A stretch of 57,013 nt of DNA from NCBI GenBank assembly GCA_030619925.1, contig JAUXAL010000015.1:1-57013 (forward strand). The letters run 5' to 3'. Under the pieces are notes generated by a model. That model saw nothing but the letters and a program-made list of their open reading frames with translations. It ran no database searches and had not been told where the DNA came from. Position 1 is the stretch's first letter, and every line of letters begins with the position of its first letter. Below, piece after piece: positions 1 through 7,621 of this stretch. This DNA comes from Phycisphaerae bacterium. GTDB lineage: Bacteria > Planctomycetota > Phycisphaerae > Sedimentisphaerales > Anaerobacaceae. Both the position numbers and the translations under genes were made by a program.

Positions 1-69
1 GCAAAAACTTTGAGTGAAAAGTTTCGAGTGGAGAGATATTGTCTGGCCCCGCACTAATCTTTGGTGCTG

Positions 70-88
70 AAAAAGCCACCGGCTCTTT
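70..88 (-). terminator. Possible intrinsic terminator of the sigma/anti-sigma operon
   Basis: Read on the minus strand, an 8-bp stem (one G-T pair) closes a 3-nt loop, and its 3' arm ends in a run of five T. It lies about 37 nt past the anti-sigma stop codon, where a terminator is expected. The stem is short, so the call is moderate. Confidence 0.5.
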
Positions 89-124
89 CCCAGCCTGCCG
101 ATAGCCCCTTGGTGTCTCTGGGCT

Positions 125-550
125 TCACGCTATCGGTAACCTATCGCCCAATAATAAATCCACAAGACTATAAACAGCAAACCCAAACACCGCGCCCACG
201 ACCGTATAGAATTGCCACTCGCCGCGAACAGCTTCCATAGCTTGGGGGATTCCACCAATCAAGGCACTGCCCTGCTGCGTGAAACTTTCGGCAATACTCC
301 CAAAAATCCCTGTAACCCTGCCTGGAAAAAACACCACCACAACAATCGCAGCAATACCCAGTATAATACTGCCGGCAAGGGCAAGTCTTTCCTGCAGAAC
401 CACACGGGCCAGAACCTGCCGCTCTTCGGCTTCTTCAATCCGTCTCAACATCCTCTCGGCAAAATCAGCCGGCACCGGCTCCGAATGCCTCTGCAAAGCC
501 CGCCCCAACATCTGGTCAAACTTATCTTCATTCGGTCTATTTCTCAGCAT
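125..550 (-). CDS. Putative anti-sigma factor, membrane protein
   Basis: Small protein (141 aa from the chosen start). It has a charged N-terminal cytoplasmic region with a PADFAERMLRRIEE helix, a first hydrophobic segment at about residues 57-77 and a second near 114-130. The ATG at 550 is preferred over an upstream TTG because GGAGAAG lies 6 nt before it and the TTG falls inside that ribosome site. It overlaps the 3' end of the ECF sigma gene by 14 nt, which suggests translational coupling. Position and topology fit a membrane-bound anti-sigma factor that holds the sigma inactive. No zinc-binding H-x3-C-x2-C anti-sigma motif is visible, so the function is inferred mainly from gene order. 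Confidence 0.6.
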   Translation of the reverse strand: MLRNRPNEDKFDQMLGRALQRHSEPVPADFAERMLRRIEEAEERQVLARVVLQERLALAGSIILGIAAIVVVVFFPGRVTGIFGSIAESFTQQGSALIGGIPQAMEAVRGEWQFYTVVGAVFGFAVYSLVDLLLGDRLPIA

Positions 551-1124
551 CGATATCTTCTCCAAGAGCTGCGGCCAATACTTCCTTTAATCTGGCGCGT
601 GCCCTAAACAAATACGTCTTGACGGTATTTTCCTTCGCTTTCATTATCTTCGCAATATCAGCGATACTCTTTTGTTCCCGATAGTGCAGTATAACTGCCA
701 TAGCCCAAAGTCTCGGCAACCGCTCGACCGCTTCCCAAACGATTTCCTCTGTCTCCTTGCCCTGGGCTGTTGCCGCCGGCCCTCGCTCTTTACTACCGGC
801 AATCTGTTCATCCGGTTCAGCCTCAAGCTGCCATTGTCCTCTATTTTTCCGCAGGTAATTTACTCCCTGACGGTACGCTATACTCCACAGCCAGGTGCTC
901 AGCTCAGCCCGGCCACTATATCGGCTTAATCCGTTGTAAGCTGCCAGAAACGTCTCGCTCGCCACATCCTCGACCTGGTCTTCTCTCAGCCCCAGTCTCC
1001 GGCAGCACAGGAAAACCGTCTCTTTGTACTTATCAATGAACTCGGCAAACGCCTGATGGTCACCGCTGCGAAGCAGCCGTAACCAGTTGTCCTTTTGTTG
1101 CTGTTCCCATACGTTATCTACCAA
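537..1124 (-). CDS. RNA polymerase sigma factor, ECF (sigma-70) family
   Basis: 195-aa ECF sigma factor. Region 2 lies at about residues 20-95, with the DQVEDVASETFLAAY core helix and a following WLWSIAYRQGVNYLRK stretch. Region 4 is at about 125-180, with a helix-turn-helix ending in KENTVKTYLFRARARLKE. A TTG start is used: no in-frame ATG is nearby and AAGGGA sits 8 nt upstream. The downstream overlapping gene is the probable anti-sigma. A GAAACT-N16-CGACTA motif on the same strand just upstream suggests that it transcribes itself, and two similar motifs face the divergent DUF4097 genes. The inducing signal is not evident. Confidence 0.9.
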   Translation of the reverse strand: MVDNVWEQQQKDNWLRLLRSGDHQAFAEFIDKYKETVFLCCRRLGLREDQVEDVASETFLAAYNGLSRYSGRAELSTWLWSIAYRQGVNYLRKNRGQWQLEAEPDEQIAGSKERGPAATAQGKETEEIVWEAVERLPRLWAMAVILHYREQKSIADIAKIMKAKENTVKTYLFRARARLKEVLAAALGEDIDAEK

Positions 1125-1144
1125 GAAAATATCCCTTCACAGAT

Positions 1145-1172
1145 TAGTCGCACAAAAAGCACAGCAAGTTTC
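1145..1172 (-). promoter_or_regulatory. ECF-type promoter for the sigma operon
   Basis: On the minus strand: GAAACT (1172-1167), 16-nt spacer, CGACTA (1150-1145). Spacing and sequence resemble typical ECF promoters (GGAAC-like -35, CGTC-like -10). The start codon of the sigma gene is about 20 nt downstream. The same motif occurs twice on the other strand, which argues against chance. Confidence 0.65.
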
Positions 1173-1180
1173 AGTTTTTT

Positions 1181-1208
1181 GAAACCTATTTTACAAAAAC
1201 AGCAACCA
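1181..1208 (+). promoter_or_regulatory. ECF-type promoter motif 1 toward the DUF4097 genes
   Basis: GAAACC, 16-nt spacer, CAACCA. It is the upstream unit of an imperfect tandem duplication (about 1174-1239 and 1254-1317). Its -10 is weaker than that of motif 2. Confidence 0.5.
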
Positions 1209-1262
1209 ATCCATAAGAGACCATAATAATGCCAAAAACAAGGAAAAAATCACGTATTTTTT

Positions 1263-1290
1263 GAAACCTGTTGGGTAAAACCAGCGACTA
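1263..1290 (+). promoter_or_regulatory. ECF-type promoter motif 2 toward the DUF4097 genes
   Basis: GAAACC, 16-nt spacer, CGACTA: the same elements and spacing as the minus-strand motif before the sigma gene. It lies about 40 nt before the first small ORF of the divergent cluster. Confidence 0.65.
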
Positions 1291-1330
1291 ACTCATAAAA
1301 GACAACAAAAACTCCAAGGGAGACCAAAAA

Positions 1331-1516
1331 ATGAAGACGAACTGCTACTTAAAGCCAGCCCGGACACATAACGGCGCCATAAGAACGGACCTTCCCTTAA
1401 CGGTAATCGGAAAGGCAGGCAAGAAGAAATTGATGGAAATGGTAAGGCCGGGCCAGCTCTTTTGCGTCGGCAAAGTCTACGTGAAGACCCACAATGGTAC
1501 AGTAAGAATAAAATAA
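1331..1516 (+). pseudogene. Internally deleted copy of the downstream DUF4097 gene
   Basis: A 61-codon ORF with a good ribosome site (AAGGGAG, 8 nt). Its first residues (MKTN) resemble the start of the lipoprotein at 1544 (MKKN). From residue 11 it matches the last 50 or so residues of that protein, including THNGAIRTDLPLTV against THNGSVRTDLPVTV and a final THNG motif. The signal peptide, lipobox and most of the beta-repeat region are gone. It looks like a tandem duplicate reduced by an internal deletion. Frame and ribosome site survive, so a short cytoplasmic peptide could still be made. Confidence 0.75.
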
Positions 1517-1543
1517 TCAACCAAAAAGTAGAAAGGACCAAAA

Positions 1544-2377
1544 ATGAAGAAAAACTATCGAACAATCTTAGTCGTCGGCTTTTGCCTGTGCCCACTGTTG
1601 ATTCTCAGCGGTTGCGATATTTCGTTAGCCAAATACACAAGAGCTGTTCAACTATCAGCTCCGCTGTCAGCCGGGTCCACATTTACAGCCCAGACCCACA
1701 ACGGCTCGATCACAATCTACGGTGCCGATATTGCCGACTGCAATCTTACAGCCACGATCACCGCCCGCGCAGCAACCGAAGAAGCCGCCAAAAAATTGGC
1801 TGAGAAAACAAAAATAACACTCGAACCTCTGGGTAACAAGCTGACTGCCAAAATTGAAAAGCCCACCGTCCTTAGGATGGGCCAATCTGTGGCTGTAAGC
1901 CTGGATGTGCAGGTCCCGGATCACACCAGCTTAGAGCTTATAACCCACAATGGCTCTGTTGAGATTACAAATATCACCGGCAAGGTCGACGGGACAACAC
2001 ACAATGGCAAGGTGACCGCCGAAAAGGTTTGCGGTACTGCCAAACTTCGAACACATAACGGCTCAATTAGCTGTAAAGAAATTTCAGGCGACACACAGCT
2101 TAAGACCCACAATGGCAGCGTAAAGGTGTATTATGCCGAGGGTGCCCCACCTATCTGCAATGTGTCGCTAATCACCCACAACGGCGGCATAGACTTCACC
2201 GCCCCGCCGAACTTCTCCGCCGCGGTCGAAGCCTCTACCCACAATGGCTCAGTAAGAACCGACCTGCCCGTAACGGTAGTCGGAGAGGTAAGCAAAAGGA
2301 AACTTAAAGGCACAATCGGTACGGGCCAGGGCAAACTGCACCTTGAGACCCACAACGGCTCGATAAGAATACAATAA
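1544..2377 (+). CDS. DUF4097-family lipoprotein with eight THNG repeats
   Basis: 277 aa. The lipoprotein signal peptide has lipobox LSGC (Cys at residue 24), so the mature protein should be lipid-anchored. The rest is a beta-rich DUF4097 (putative adhesin) domain in which the tetrapeptide THNG recurs eight times, each followed by an alternating small/beta residue run, as expected for rungs of a beta-solenoid. Family members often sit beside ECF or other envelope-stress regulators; here the gene diverges from an ECF sigma and lies behind two matching promoter motifs. The downstream gene starts 33 nt after it, so the two probably form one transcript. Ligand and function are unknown. Confidence 0.8.
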   Translation: MKKNYRTILVVGFCLCPLLILSGCDISLAKYTRAVQLSAPLSAGSTFTAQTHNGSITIYGADIADCNLTATITARAATEEAAKKLAEKTKITLEPLGNKLTAKIEKPTVLRMGQSVAVSLDVQVPDHTSLELITHNGSVEITNITGKVDGTTHNGKVTAEKVCGTAKLRTHNGSISCKEISGDTQLKTHNGSVKVYYAEGAPPICNVSLITHNGGIDFTAPPNFSAAVEASTHNGSVRTDLPVTVVGEVSKRKLKGTIGTGQGKLHLETHNGSIRIQ

Positions 2378-2410
2378 AGTAATCAACCATAAAATCGAAA
2401 GGAGAAAAAA

Positions 2411-2824
2411 ATGGAAACTGTCCTATCCGGCCTTACAGCGTTGATAGTATTCCTGGGTATATCGACCCCCATACTTATCATCGGCCTGGTCTACTATTTT
2501 ATGAAACGGCTCGAGCACAAACAGATTATGGCGGCCATCGAAAAAGGTACACCACTATCGGAATTAAAACCTCCCAAACAGAAACAGAACGGCGCGCTTT
2601 GGATAAGGAGCCTCACCTTCGGCATTGCCCTGATTATCATCGGATTGGCATACTTAATAGTGGGACCGGGTCCGAGGGGTCCGATGCTGTTTGGGGCTTT
2701 TATTTTCTTAGGTATAGGCGTTGCCTACCTGATTCGCGGCCTGCTATATCGAAAATACCAGCCGCAAAGCCTAACTTCAGCTGAAAACAAGCCAGCAGAT
2801 GCAGAGAGTAAAGTCTCAGCCTAA
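2411..2824 (+). CDS. Small membrane protein, DUF6249-like
   Basis: 137 aa with an N-terminal membrane segment (about residues 10-32), a short charged loop containing EHKQIMAAIEKGTPLSEL, and two further hydrophobic segments at about 67-87 and 92-110. The loop motif is typical of the DUF6249 family often found with ECF sigma factors. AAGGAG lies 6 nt before the ATG. It is probably the last gene of the ECF-controlled unit; role unknown. Confidence 0.65.
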   Translation: METVLSGLTALIVFLGISTPILIIGLVYYFMKRLEHKQIMAAIEKGTPLSELKPPKQKQNGALWIRSLTFGIALIIIGLAYLIVGPGPRGPMLFGAFIFLGIGVAYLIRGLLYRKYQPQSLTSAENKPADAESKVSA

Positions 2825-2857
2825 TCACCAGTACAATGTCGCAATCTGCACGGATTA

Positions 2858-2886
2858 GCAGGGGCGATTCGTAAAATCGCCCCTGC
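2858..2886. repeat. REP-like palindrome
   Basis: A perfect 11-bp inverted repeat (GCAGGGGCGAT / ATCGCCCCTGC) with a 7-nt loop, 34 nt after the previous stop. There is no T run, so it is more likely a dispersed GGGGCG-type palindrome than a classical terminator. A related element lies at 6087-6140. Confidence 0.6.
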
Positions 2887-3043
2887 CCTCACATCTTGTC
2901 CTAATTCGGACAACAGGTTTTCCCGCCTGCCCAACAAGCCGCTAAGAGGCGTAAAGTTGATAACCGTGTAACCACCGAAATAAATTCTTGCGAAATCGCT
3001 GCGTAAAGGCTACCCTTTCGAGTGTGCGTTGGAGGTCGCAATA

Positions 3044-4042
3044 ATGAAACGCGGATTGATATTATTCATCTGCATCTTTGCCTTACCTGCGATTGGGCAA
3101 GGTAGTGAAAAATCAAAGCAAATCTTGATACCCCAAATTGACGGCCAGTGGTGGCAAGTGGCAGGCAACCCGATGGACCACAAATACGCCACCGAAAGGC
3201 AGGAGCCGGTCGACTTCGCCGTCTGGCAGGCAGCGGACGGCACCTGGCAGCTATGGTCCTGCATTCGCAATACAACCGCCGGCGGCAAAGACGGCAAGAC
3301 ACGATTCTTTTATCGTTGGGAAGGAAAGCGTCTGACAAACACCAACTGGAAACCGATGGGCATCGCTTTCGATGCTGACCCCTCACTGGGTGAAACCCCC
3401 GGCGGACTGCAAGCGCCACACGTAGTCAAGGTCGGCCAGACGTATTATATGTTCTACGGCGACTGGGTGAACATCTGCCATGCTACCAGCAAGGACGGCA
3501 AAAACTTCACACGCGTGATTCAGGACAACGGCAAAACAGGTATGTTCACCGAGGGCCCGGGCACAAACACGCGTGATGTGATGCTTTTGCCACACGCCGG
3601 CAAATGGTTTGCATACTACACCGCCTATCCCAACCGGCAGGGCATGGTCTATGTCCGAACCACCAAAGATTTCAAAACCTGGAGCCAATCGACCGTCGCT
3701 GCCTTCGGCGGGCAGGCCGGCACCAACCCCTTCTCCTCGGAGTGCCCCCACGTGGTGAAGCTGGGCCCCAGCGACTTCTACCTCTTCAAAACCCAGACCT
3801 ATGGCCCCTACAATCGGAGCAAAGGCGGTATCAGAAAAAGAGGTGCACCCAAAACCAGCATCTATTATTCGAAGGACCCCACTATGTTCGGAATCAACCA
3901 GGATGAAAGGTATTTCGTCTGCACCTTACCTGTTGCAGCACCGGAAATCATTTATTACAAAGGCCGGCATTACATCGCAGCCCTCAACCAGGGCGCTCTG
4001 GACGGAATCCGAATCGCAAAGCTAAGGTGGGTGAGAAAGTAA
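3044..4042 (+). CDS. Exported beta-propeller protein, glycosyl hydrolase-like
   Basis: 332 aa with a cleavable signal peptide (MKRGLILFICIFALPAIGQG). The ATG at 3044 is chosen because GGAGG lies 8 nt upstream; an upstream in-frame TTG would place that site inside the gene. The mature part has repeated short beta-strand blocks (FAVWQAADGTWQLWSCIR, PHVVKVGQTYYMFYGDW, PHVVKLGPSDFYLFKTQ, APEIIYYKGRHYIAAL), as in five-bladed propellers of the GH43/GH117 type. Acidic residues occur at blade starts, but I cannot assign a catalytic set, so substrate and activity are open. It converges with the DUF4038 protein at 4084. Confidence 0.7.
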   Translation: MKRGLILFICIFALPAIGQGSEKSKQILIPQIDGQWWQVAGNPMDHKYATERQEPVDFAVWQAADGTWQLWSCIRNTTAGGKDGKTRFFYRWEGKRLTNTNWKPMGIAFDADPSLGETPGGLQAPHVVKVGQTYYMFYGDWVNICHATSKDGKNFTRVIQDNGKTGMFTEGPGTNTRDVMLLPHAGKWFAYYTAYPNRQGMVYVRTTKDFKTWSQSTVAAFGGQAGTNPFSSECPHVVKLGPSDFYLFKTQTYGPYNRSKGGIRKRGAPKTSIYYSKDPTMFGINQDERYFVCTLPVAAPEIIYYKGRHYIAALNQGALDGIRIAKLRWVRK

Positions 4043-4083
4043 TCAGACTTCCAGCCTGTGCTCAGCGTCGCAAACGCTCACAG

Positions 4084-5979
4084 TCATCCGCCGCAAGGCG
4101 TCCTGCGGAGAGCATCCATCAACGTGAGCTTCAGAGCCCAATCAGTATTGGACCTTGTCGATTTGTCCGGGAAATTCGGCAAAGTAACTTTGCCCGCAGA
4201 ATCAACAACCAGAACACCTGCACTGATCCAATCACCGATGCGCGGGTTGAACCACAGGGCTTTATATTTGCCGTTCGGCAGCGCACCGGACAAGCTCGCC
4301 TGTGGGCAGTCCTTCTCGAAGTACAAAACAAACAAATCCTTCTCTGCGGTCCGGGCACAATAGGCCCACCCGAGGCACGATTTTTCCTTGCCCGACCTGC
4401 TCGGCTGGACCAGGTCCGCGCAGGGAACGAGCGCCTGGTATCTGCCGGCCTCGGACAGAATGAAGGTTCGCAGGTACCGCATCTGGTCCGCGGACCGCCA
4501 TTTTATGACCTCCCAGATAGGAGCTGGCGAGGCATCTTCAACCTCCCCGCTCCACAGTCCTCCCTGCCATCCGCCGCCTCCGTATATATGTCCACCAAGT
4601 CCCCCCGATAGCACACTGCCGTACATTGCCGACCGGCAATACAGGGCCGACTTCTCCGTCCCGCCGGCCGCGTCCAGCATTCCTGCATAATAAGGCTCTC
4701 CATTGATACCGGGCACAGGCGGCGAAGCATTGAATATCTCGGTCAGATAAGGATACAAATCGTGCGTCCGCCTGTTGCCTACCTGATGAAACGTCAGCCA
4801 CTTTGCCTTATCCGTATGGCCAAAGTTGCGCAGGGTCGAAGGGTTCGAGTTGGTACCCGCCGGCGTCCCGAACGGCGGATGCCCGTACTTCTCGATGACC
4901 TTGTTGGCCGCCTCGTTCCATTCCTCCGGCGGTATGGTCGCCCCCGTTGTATCCAGATGAATCGGACTGAACAAACAGATGTTTGCCTGGTAACGGCTCC
5001 AGATATATTGAATATAACGGGTATACGACCCCGGCCACTCGTAATACTTCTTCCACGCCTGCCCGATGTCACGCCGCGAGACTTCAATAAACGGAACAAA
5101 CCCCTGCGAATTCAAGTAGTCAATCTTCTTATCCATATTGCGAAAATATGCAGGATTGATCCGCTCGACGTCGGGAAAGTATTTCTCGTACCCCGGCACC
5201 TTACCGGGGAACAAAAATGCGCGATTGCCGTCCTCGTCGTGCATGTCCTTGGCACTTTCTGTCCCGGCCTGCTTCCACGCCATACGCAGCACCGTCCCAT
5301 CGGCCATCTTCAACCTCGACGGTTTATCGTCGTTGGCCCAGTTCCCAAGCGCCGCAATCATGGCAATGCAGTTGAACCCCTGCTTCCTGCGAAATCTCAG
5401 GTAATCTTTAATACCGGCATCCGGACCAATGGGGCGCTGCTTATCATCGTCATACCAGCGATACCGAAAAGTCGCCACCGGCCACCACGTATCGCCCAAA
5501 AGAAAAAAAGGCGTTCCATCGGCATATTCAAACGCGTGACCATTTGCCGAGGGCCTGATCATACCCCGCCGGCAGGGATTTTCTTCTTTCTCCGCTTGGG
5601 ACCAGGCTATAGCGGCAAAATCTCCTCTCCTGCCATTTAGGCCTGAGTCGGATTGGTTGGACCCGCTATGCCATCTCCACGTTCCGGCGGCGGTGGCCAG
5701 GACACGCACACGAAATACATTGTCACCATCCCAGAATCCATAGCACCGCTTCTCGAATCCCGGCCCTTTAAGGTCGACCCAGACCTTCACCTCTTTATAC
5801 GGATTTTTGTACGGCTTCTCGGCCTGCAGCGTAATCTCCACCTTCTCCCACACACGATGCGTCTGGGCAAAAACGGTGCTGAATGTGCACAGCAAAAAAA
5901 TACCCATCACGAACAAAGTCAGGAGCGATACCGCTCGCTGTCGTGACCCTCTTGATCGAAATATCGGCTCTTTATCCAC
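4084..5979 (-). CDS. Exported DUF5060/DUF4038 glycosidase (apiosidase-like)
   Basis: 631 aa. A long basic N-terminus precedes a hydrophobic signal segment ending near TVFAQ. A DUF5060 beta-sandwich (about residues 40-120) is followed by a DUF4038 TIM-barrel with FLLGDTWWPVATF at its start and DYLRFRRKQGFNCIAMI. Such proteins belong to the GH140-like group acting on pectic side chains; the exact substrate is inference. The start is a GTG without a clear ribosome site, and an internal ATG at 5907 before the hydrophobic segment is possible. The last codons (RRTPCGG) are made of a dispersed 23-bp palindromic repeat that also occurs at 10897. Confidence 0.8.
   Translation of the reverse strand: MDKEPIFRSRGSRQRAVSLLTLFVMGIFLLCTFSTVFAQTHRVWEKVEITLQAEKPYKNPYKEVKVWVDLKGPGFEKRCYGFWDGDNVFRVRVLATAAGTWRWHSGSNQSDSGLNGRRGDFAAIAWSQAEKEENPCRRGMIRPSANGHAFEYADGTPFFLLGDTWWPVATFRYRWYDDDKQRPIGPDAGIKDYLRFRRKQGFNCIAMIAALGNWANDDKPSRLKMADGTVLRMAWKQAGTESAKDMHDEDGNRAFLFPGKVPGYEKYFPDVERINPAYFRNMDKKIDYLNSQGFVPFIEVSRRDIGQAWKKYYEWPGSYTRYIQYIWSRYQANICLFSPIHLDTTGATIPPEEWNEAANKVIEKYGHPPFGTPAGTNSNPSTLRNFGHTDKAKWLTFHQVGNRRTHDLYPYLTEIFNASPPVPGINGEPYYAGMLDAAGGTEKSALYCRSAMYGSVLSGGLGGHIYGGGGWQGGLWSGEVEDASPAPIWEVIKWRSADQMRYLRTFILSEAGRYQALVPCADLVQPSRSGKEKSCLGWAYCARTAEKDLFVLYFEKDCPQASLSGALPNGKYKALWFNPRIGDWISAGVLVVDSAGKVTLPNFPDKSTRSNTDWALKLTLMDALRRTPCGG
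4087..4109. repeat. 23-bp palindromic repeat, copy 1
   Basis: Ends in TCCGC/GCGGA inverted arms. It matches the sequence at 10897-10919 with one mismatch. Here it forms the C-terminal codons and stop context of the DUF4038 gene. Confidence 0.65.
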
Positions 5980-5990
5980 AATTTCTCACT

Positions 5991-6018
5991 TATCTCCTAT
6001 TCTGTATCTGCTAAACTC
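5991..6018. repeat. Degenerate 7-bp tandem array
   Basis: Four units in register: TATCTCC, TATTCTG, TATCTGC, TAAACTC. It lies just upstream of the DUF4038 gene. Confidence 0.5.
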
Positions 6019-6086
6019 CAATCTATGAATTGCCAAGAGGCCCGGTACGGAACAGCCCGGCCTTTACACTCTTTCAGGTACTTTTG

Positions 6087-6140
6087 TGGGGGCAGGCCCA
6101 TGTGCCTGCCCAGGGCAACCACATCGGGTCGCCCCTACAT
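6087..6140. repeat. GC-rich dispersed repeat element
   Basis: GGGGGCAGGCCCATGTGCCTGCCC followed by a GGGTCGCCCCTAC end. The inner arms GGCAGGC/GCCTGCC pair, and the GGGCGACC-type end is a motif widely scattered in environmental genomes. It appears to truncate the hydrolase remnant next to it. Confidence 0.5.
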
Positions 6141-6230
6141 TGAGACCTTGCCTGCAAATTGTACCGCGATACTTCCGCCCAGAGACCTGCCGAATATAAC
6201 AATATTATCCGGCCGTATTTTCTTTTCCTT
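6140..6230 (-). pseudogene. Alpha/beta hydrolase remnant
   Basis: The minus strand encodes RPDNIVIFGRSLGGSIAVQF. This is the nucleophile elbow (G-x-S-x-G, here GRSLG) of the YfhR/ABHD13-like alpha/beta hydrolases. Nothing before or after it fits that fold: a GC-rich repeat starts at one side and the ispG-like copy at the other. About 28 codons remain, far below the usual 250 or so. Confidence 0.6.
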
Positions 6231-6256
6231 GCATCGAACATCAAATGTCCGACATT

Positions 6257-6344
6257 TTAATCTGCTCCAGAGTACAAAACAAGCTACAACTTTCGTGTGA
6301 TTAAAAGAAAGAAAACCATAACTGTCACGCCGGCTGCTGAATAA
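6257..6344 (+). pseudogene. Copy of the ispG 5' end (upstream region plus about 15 codons)
   Basis: The stretch from TTTAATCTGCTCC to the codons VIKRKKTITV resembles 7581-7660, the promoter region and start of ispG (MIKRRRTKTV). It includes the shared block AAAACAAGCTACAA and a GTG start. The frame stops after 15 codons. It is a decayed partial duplicate 1.3 kb from its parent, with glycerate kinase in between. Confidence 0.6.
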
Positions 6345-6370
6345 CATACCACTATTTTACGGAGTCGGAG

Positions 6371-7495
6371 TTATCGGGACAGATGTTCTTTTGCGAATTG
6401 TTGTGCGGCACGGCCAAGCAGGGCGCGGCAGTTTTTCAGTGCGTAGTCAAGGGACATATCATTTGTCCGGCAGCCGATGGCGGTGATAATTCCAAGCTTC
6501 CCATACTCCTGTTGCGGCACGGTGACCTGGCCTGCAAGGACGGCCAGGCGAGTGTGTGATTCCAAGGCCATTTTTGCAATTCCGGAGACGACCTTTCCTC
6601 GCAGAGACTGGCCGTCGAAGCAGCCTTCGCCGGTAATAATCCAATCGGCCGATTCCAGCTCGGCCTGAAGGTTACTGTGGGCCATTACCGTCTCTATACC
6701 GGATACGAGGGTGGCGTTCATAAAGGCCAGAGCACCTGCGGCCAGCCCTCCTGCTGCCCCTGCGCCAGGGACGTCGTTGATGTCACGTTGGAGATGTTTG
6801 AGGACAAGGGCGGCCAGGTGCGCAAGGTATTTTTCGAGTTGTTCTATCATCCGGGGGCTTGCGCCTTTTTGGCCGGCGTAAACCCTCGCTGCGCCGTGCT
6901 CGCCACAGAGAGGATTGTCAACGTCGCAGAGGACCTCTACCGGCGCAATGCTGAAGTCCCTGGGTTCGACTATTTTTGCGATTCGTTCGAGGCCAGCTCC
7001 GCCAAGCGCAATTGCATTTCCTTCGGCATCGAGGAACTTCCAGCCTAATGCCGCTGCGGCGCCGACGCCGCCGTCGACAGTTGCGCTTCCGCCTACAGCC
7101 AACAGAATTTTGCACGCACGGTATTCCAACGCGGCTTTGATAAGCTGCCCGGTTCCGTAAGTCGTCGTCTTCAGTGGATTCATCTGCTCTTTGGAAAGCA
7201 GTTCAAGACCGCTGGCTGAGGCCATTTCGACAAGAGCTGTTTTACTGTCGCCGAACCAGGCGAAGCCGGCCTCGACCTGCATATCAGGCAGAGGCCCCAT
7301 TACCGTTTGCCGAATCCATTGGCCGTTAGCTGCTTTAATCATTGCCCTTGCGGTGCCTTCACCTCCGTCGGCCATAGGTTTTATTACGAGGCGGGCGTCC
7401 GGCGCGCATTCGGCAATGGCCGCTGCGATAACTTCACACGCTTCATAGCTGGCCAGAGTCCCCTTGAACGAGTCCATTGCAATGACGACTTTCAT
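6371..7495 (-). CDS. glxK: Glycerate kinase
   Basis: 374 aa, close to the usual length for the GlxK/GarK-type glycerate kinase family (PF02595). The N-terminus KVVIAMDSFKGTLASYEA is the family signature; MADGGEGT (about 41-48) and a later GEGCFDGQSLRGKVVSGIA stretch are also typical. It phosphorylates D-glycerate with ATP to 2- or 3-phosphoglycerate, linking glyoxylate, serine or sugar-acid breakdown to glycolysis; which isomer is made cannot be told here. The gene diverges from ispG with an A/T-rich, 7-bp-periodic spacer between them. No strong ribosome site is seen. The symbol could equally be garK. Confidence 0.9.
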   Translation of the reverse strand: MKVVIAMDSFKGTLASYEACEVIAAAIAECAPDARLVIKPMADGGEGTARAMIKAANGQWIRQTVMGPLPDMQVEAGFAWFGDSKTALVEMASASGLELLSKEQMNPLKTTTYGTGQLIKAALEYRACKILLAVGGSATVDGGVGAAAALGWKFLDAEGNAIALGGAGLERIAKIVEPRDFSIAPVEVLCDVDNPLCGEHGAARVYAGQKGASPRMIEQLEKYLAHLAALVLKHLQRDINDVPGAGAAGGLAAGALAFMNATLVSGIETVMAHSNLQAELESADWIITGEGCFDGQSLRGKVVSGIAKMALESHTRLAVLAGQVTVPQQEYGKLGIITAIGCRTNDMSLDYALKNCRALLGRAAQQFAKEHLSR

Positions 7496-7524
7496 AAAAG
7501 TTAAACTCGATACTCGTAAGCGTT

Positions 7525-7582
7525 TAGCGTATAGCCTATAGCGCTTGTTTTTTTCTATCCGCTATCCGCTATATGCTAATTT
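7525..7582. repeat. Degenerate 7-bp tandem arrays
   Basis: Two runs: TAGCGTA, TAGCCTA, TAGCGCT (7525-7545), then after a T tract CTATCCG, CTATCCG, CTATATG, CTAATTT (7555-7582). The period is 7 bp throughout. It lies between the divergent glxK and ispG genes. Confidence 0.65.
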
Positions 7583-7586
7583 TAGT

Positions 7587-7615
7587 TTGCTCAGAAACAT
7601 AAAACAAGCTACAAT
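7587..7615 (+). promoter_or_regulatory. Probable sigma-70 promoter of ispG
   Basis: TTGCTC, 17-nt spacer, TACAAT. The -10 ends 6 nt before the GTG start, so transcription would begin at about the start codon. Confidence 0.45.
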
Positions 7616-7621
7616 TTTGGC

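Larger units (their letters stand above)
5980..6370. other. Degenerate intergenic segment with gene remnants
   Basis: No intact gene is seen. From left to right: a four-unit 7-bp array, a GGGGCAGGC-type repeat, a 28-codon remnant of an alpha/beta hydrolase on the minus strand, and a copy of the ispG upstream region and first codons on the plus strand. Confidence 0.6.

Noticed and set aside
4762-5640. 292-codon plus-strand ORF opposite the DUF4038 gene
   Set aside because: Antisense shadow of a clearly coding frame with signal peptide and family motifs on the minus strand.
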